From Protopterus annectens (lineage: Eukaryota; Chordata; Ceratodontiformes; Protopteridae): a stretch of 64,000 nt of DNA. The stretch is taken from NCBI RefSeq assembly GCF_019279795.1, contig NC_056738.1, positions 474,300,052 through 474,364,051 of the forward strand, given 5' to 3'. Each line of letters starts with the position of its first letter. Position 1 is the first letter of the stretch. This document shows, piece after piece, positions 59,916 through 64,000 of the stretch. The notes below the pieces were generated by a model. It searched no databases, was not told where the DNA came from, and saw only the letters and a program-made list of their open reading frames with translations. Both the position numbers and the translations under genes were made by a program.

Positions 59916-61475
59916 CCCCGGGATTCATGAAGCTCGGCGCAAGGCCGGCGTAAGGCCTGCGCCGGCGGTGCATGGAATATCCGGCGCAGTAGCGCCATAT
60001 ACATAATAATGAGAGTGCACCGGAATCACAGACACGTGCGTAGTGTACGTGAGCGAGCCCAGGTAGGATGCGTCTGGAGGCGTGTCTAAGCCAGCATGAG
60101 GTGAGCAACCTAATGTGCTGACAGCCATGGTCCGCCCACAATAGTAATGGCAGCAGCCAGGTCCTGTGCAGAATGAAACGCATGTACAGTATGCAACATA
60201 GTCCCCGTCCCAAATTAATGGAGAAGCAAATAGAAGACACGAAGGCATAAGTGTACCCGTCCAAGGAGTAAAGGATACGCATAAGACCGCGTTAAGTCGC
60301 AATGCACTGTCAGTGTTTACACTCAGAGAAGGTGTACAGCCGCATGTCAGCGCCGCACCGACATAGGAGCAGCGACTAAGGTCACCACCTGTCCCACTTT
60401 GGTTGGGGCAGTCACTCCATGGACAGTTGTGTCCCGAAAAAACGTATTAGAAATGGCTGTCGTGCTACGATTGTAGGACACAATGTTATCCCGTATTTAA
60501 TGTAATGGTAGCATGAATTGGTTATTTCTGTAACAGAAATACCTAAATGTCACAATAAACAGAATAAGCAAGGAAATTGCCACAATAATAAGCATATTAT
60601 TTAGGCAAGCAAGTGAATTTCCATGCTATATAGTGACCGTTTGTATGTGTCGGCCTGTAAAGTCAGATGTGAGTCCCGGAAATATCCCAGATCGGAAAAT
60701 GGAAAGGTGGAAACCCCAGTAGCGACATGGGCATGGTCACCAGGGTTACCTGCTGTCCCAATGTGCCATGGACAGTCCCNNNNNNNNNNNNNNNNNNNNN
60801 NNNNNNNNNNNNNNNNNNNNNNNNNNNNNNNNNNNNNNNNNNNNNNNNNNNNNNNNNNNNNNNNNNNNNNNNNNNNNNNNNNNNNNNNNNNNNNNNNNNN
60901 NNNNNNNNNNNNNNNNNNNNNNNNNNNNNNNNNNNNNNNNNNNNNNNNNNNNNNNNNNNNNNNNNNNNNNNNNNNNNNNNNNNNNNNNNNNNNNNNNNNN
61001 NNNNNNNNNNNNNNNNNNNNNNNNNNNNNNNNNNNNNNNNNNNNNNNNNNNNNNNNNNNNNNNNNNNNNNNNNNNNNNNNNNNNNNNNNNNNNNNNNNNN
61101 NNNNNNNNNNNNNNNNNNNNNNNNNNNNNNNNNNNNNNNNNNNNNNNNNNNNNNNNNNNNNNNNNNNNNNNNNNNNNNNNNNNNNNNNNNNNNNNNNNNN
61201 NNNNNNNNNNNNNNNNNNNNNNNNNNNNNNNNNNNNNNNNNNNNNNNNNNNNNNNNNNNNNNNNNNNNNNNNNNNNNNNTCGCTATTGCCCTCATTTGCA
61301 TGGTGCAATACGCACACAGGGTGTTTCGCATACCTACGCCGGGGGGGGACCCGGTCCCGCACACGCCGGTAGTGCACGTGGAATTCATTCATACCTGAAT
61401 CGCTAAGCAGCCATATTTGGCGTTATAACGCCGACGCTATGCTGGCGCCTGGCGCAAGGTTCATGAATCCCGGGG
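59916..61475. mobile_element. Non-autonomous Harbinger-like DNA transposon
   Basis: It begins CCCCGGGATTCATGAA and ends with the exact inverted match (16 bp perfect, then similar GC-rich sequence for about 20 bp more). It is flanked by AAT on both sides (59,913-59,915; 61,476-61,478). Segment B has a single AAT at the empty site (AAAGACAATGTCTAATATTT, about 47,345). It is GC- and CpG-rich against AT-rich surroundings, so it is probably young. No transposase is visible, although 500 N hide the middle. A 3-bp duplication suits PIF/Harbinger, but AAT is not the usual TWA, so the superfamily call is tentative. Confidence 0.8.
60780..61279. other. Assembly gap (500 N)
   Basis: Exactly 500 N, most likely a fixed-size placeholder. 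Sequence before the gap (GGTCACC...CCATGGACAGT at 60,734-60,777) resembles a stretch about 350 bp earlier (60,383-60,429). A tandem repeat inside the transposon may have stopped the assembly. Reading frames drawn across it have no meaning. Confidence 0.95.
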
Positions 61476-64000
61476 AATGCCTAATATTTGAAGGCACACA
61501 GTCATCATTCCTTTACCAAAACTAGCAAAACCCACAACATCAAATAACTACAAACTGATGTCAGTAATTCCAGATTTAGATAAACTGTTAGTATGTTGAT
61601 CTACACTTAACTAGAGCATTATATCAAATAATACTCAGTCCCGTCTTCTACATGGCTTCTTGACAGAGAGAAGCATGTTAACTACCACACACATCTTGAT
61701 GACATTTTTTCAAGACAGTAACTATATTTTTTGACTTCAATAAAACATTTTCATAGACTATCACAAATAACTCCTAAATGTCCTCTTAGTTTTAGAAATT
61801 AATTCTACCTCTACACATTAGTTCAACAATTTATCTAATGGATGGTTCTCTGTCCAAACAGGATCAAGTTCCACTGATAGATCAGACCTAATAAAAGATG
61901 TACTGGTGGCATCCATTTTACCTTCACTCCTTTTCTCTTTTTTCATAATTAGGTATATTTTTGGTCATCCTCAATTCCCAGTCATCCAATAAACTAATAG
62001 TATGACCCCTCATCATATATAATCAAATAAGAAGTTGCCTACAAACAGATACACAGATACACAGATGCACATACACAAAACTGCTCTTTGGTACACCAAA
62101 CTAGATCTCCACAATTTCACTAAATTGTGGCATAATCTTTGGAAACTACTATACCTTTCATATATGTAGAGCTTCAGCTTGACTAATAGCTACACATTCA
62201 ATTCCACATTACTGAAACAAGGTTTAGAATAAACAAGTTATTGTTTTGGGCAGGAACTTCTCACACTTTCTTATAGCAGAACAACTGTCAGTAAAAGAAT
62301 CCTGTTATCGCAATTACAATGAAGTATCTATCATTGTCTCTCTTTCTCAAAAGAATCTCAAAACCTTCCTAGTTAAGAAATCTTTCACTTTCTCTGGGAA
62401 CAAACTATTCCTAAATTGTTACATCATGCTTTCTGTTCCAAGTTCTCCAGTAATGATTCTCACATGTACCCATAACATGAGGAGCTGATCATTCAGCTTT
62501 GCCTCTAACTTCTGAGGCTGTCATTCATCTGCACCAGTCAGGATTTGTGATATACACTGGTGTTCTTAATTTGCTGAAGAACAAATGTAGCCATCTTCTT
62601 CATATCTGATTGGGATTTTGGAGCTCCCTTCATCACTTTGAATTCTCTAGATGAATCTTGGGGTGCAACCCCAATGTGTTCCCCATGAAATACACATTAA
62701 CAGACCACTTCCAGTCGAGTAACACTTAGATGTAAGCTATCATATCAAGAAATGTAAAACCTTATTTAAATAGGATGGCATTTAATGAAGAAGGAGCTAT
62801 ATTGTAGGTCTCCTTTCAGATCTTAGGTCAGTGTGCACTCCTCAGGTTCATACAGGACCTTCCTGCATTATAGCATAGTGTGACAAAGCAAAGGAAATTT
62901 GATAACCAAGTCATACTTCTCAGTTACGGAGGGCCAGTTAGATGATTTGTAGCTGTTTATAGAAGAATGTACCTTACCTAATGATGTAGTAGCATAGCAG
63001 AGGGTTGCAATTATTTTCCCTCCTAAAAAAACTTGTTCTATAATCTTTGGATTGTGTCCCTCATTCTTTACTTATATACTGTGGACCACTTAGAAAGTCA
63101 AGTAACCTGAGGAGGGCTTGCAGATCCCTAATAAAAGAGGCACTTATGTCCAGCTGGTCATACCCATTAAGTTATTAATATACATTTTAACACTGTGAGT
63201 GTAGCTTTAAGTGCTAAAAGAATAAAGCCATTTTGATTGTAGGATAAACTTTATCTAAAGTGGTGATGATGGTTATCACCTGTCTCTCTGCATAGGAAAC
63301 TCATGCTATATGATGTTGTGTTTTCAGAAAAAGAATAAAAAATATTTTAGGAGGATGATACTTTGTAAATTTACCTTTAAATATTACATGAAACTATGAC
63401 TTTATATTTTAAAAACCTTAACATGATGCACACCATCAGAAACGAGTAAAACACAAGAACAGAGATTATTTACTTTAGCAGTGAAGTGAAAATTAGTCTT
63501 TTGTGTTGCTGGAGACTATGGCTTGCCAGGCAAAAATCTCATGTTTCCATAAATGTCCCACTTTCAGGGTTTCAGAAGGTGACCGTCTTAGGAACTCTTT
63601 ACGGAAGGTGACCATCTTAGGTGCTATTTATACCATGATAAGACAGCCAGTCCGATCTAAATACTTCAGTGTGTTAAAGGTAATAAAAGCTAAGAAAAGG
63701 CTACCAATACCAACAAGATGTATGATGTATCTAACAGCTAAACTAGCAGGAGAAAGGTAGCATTTGTTAGTTGCAGAATCTCCAGATAGTAACCAAGAAG
63801 CATAACACATCTGTGTAAAACTAGATACAATTCATGAGCCTTATCCAGAAAGCCTTCAACACAGTCTTCAAAGTGTAGACAAAACTAAACTGAACAATTC
63901 CTTTAACCGGAGTAGAGCTGCTTAACCAGTCACAGAAATAACATTTTTGTCTGGTGTGGATTACTCACAGTAAATGAATGAGTCAACATATATCTTACAC

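Larger units (their letters stand above)
52800..64000. repeat. Segment C of the three-copy duplication
   Basis: Colinear with B from about 37,490 to at least 50,050. It continues past the right edge of the window. It lacks B's SINEs and 3.2-kb insertion and has two insertions of its own (57,667-57,935 and 59,916-61,475). From about 62,850 it also lines up with segment A. Apart from these insertions I see no gene in it. Confidence 0.85.

Noticed and set aside
59902-60302. Cys-rich minus-strand frames at 59.9-60.3 kb
   Set aside because: They begin and end inside the GC-rich transposon, overlap in two frames, and have no known domain; the older copy at 5.4-5.6 kb does not keep them open.
60601-61406. 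Long reading frames on both strands across 60.6-61.4 kb
   Set aside because: They run through the 500-N gap; the real parts are short transposon DNA with no protein features.

Overview
This window looks like non-coding DNA from a large, AT-rich vertebrate genome. It has a single 500-N assembly gap and long CA/TG/TA microsatellites. Its repeat content is CR1- and L2-type LINEs, a Ngaro (tyrosine-recombinase) retrotransposon, PIF/Harbinger-type DNA transposons and tRNA-derived SINEs. That mix, above all Ngaro together with CR1 and Harbinger Myb/SANT genes, points to an amphibian or another anamniote. The species cannot be fixed from the sequence. I found no convincing host gene, tRNA, rRNA or CRISPR. 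Every recognisable reading frame belongs to a mobile element, and nearly all are broken.

Layout. 1-2.9 kb: 3' part of an L2-like LINE (+). 2.9-7.6 kb: unassigned DNA, the end of a GC-rich Harbinger-like transposon at 5.64 kb, and a local 240-bp duplication. 7.86-12 kb: two CR1 copies (-) lying end to end. 12.9-26.2 kb: segment 'A', split by a 6.56-kb Ngaro element (13.24-19.80 kb) and two CR1 insertions (21.9-24.6 and 24.8-26.0 kb). 27.1-38.7 kb: probable remains of Harbinger DNA, with one Myb/SANT-like gene on each strand and a nearly full-length CR1 (30.6-35.35 kb, +) in the middle. 37.5-51.7 kb: segment 'B'. 52.8-64 kb: segment 'C'.

The main structural result is that A, B and C are diverged direct copies of one ancestral segment. 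Each copy therefore serves as an empty-site control for insertions in the others. This gives boundaries for the Ngaro and two CR1s (only in A), a 3.2-kb composite insertion and two SINEs (only in B), and a 269-bp L2-like fragment and a 1.56-kb Harbinger-like transposon with an AAT duplication (only in C).

Two unrelated retroelements here, CR1 and Ngaro, each encode an SGNH/GDSL-type hydrolase. The Ngaro appears to have a spliceosomal intron right after a five-codon first exon. A short tRNA-type SINE (46,724-46,853) ends in the CR1 3' tail and probably moves using CR1 enzymes. All homology statements come from reading the sequence by eye; no alignments or searches were run.
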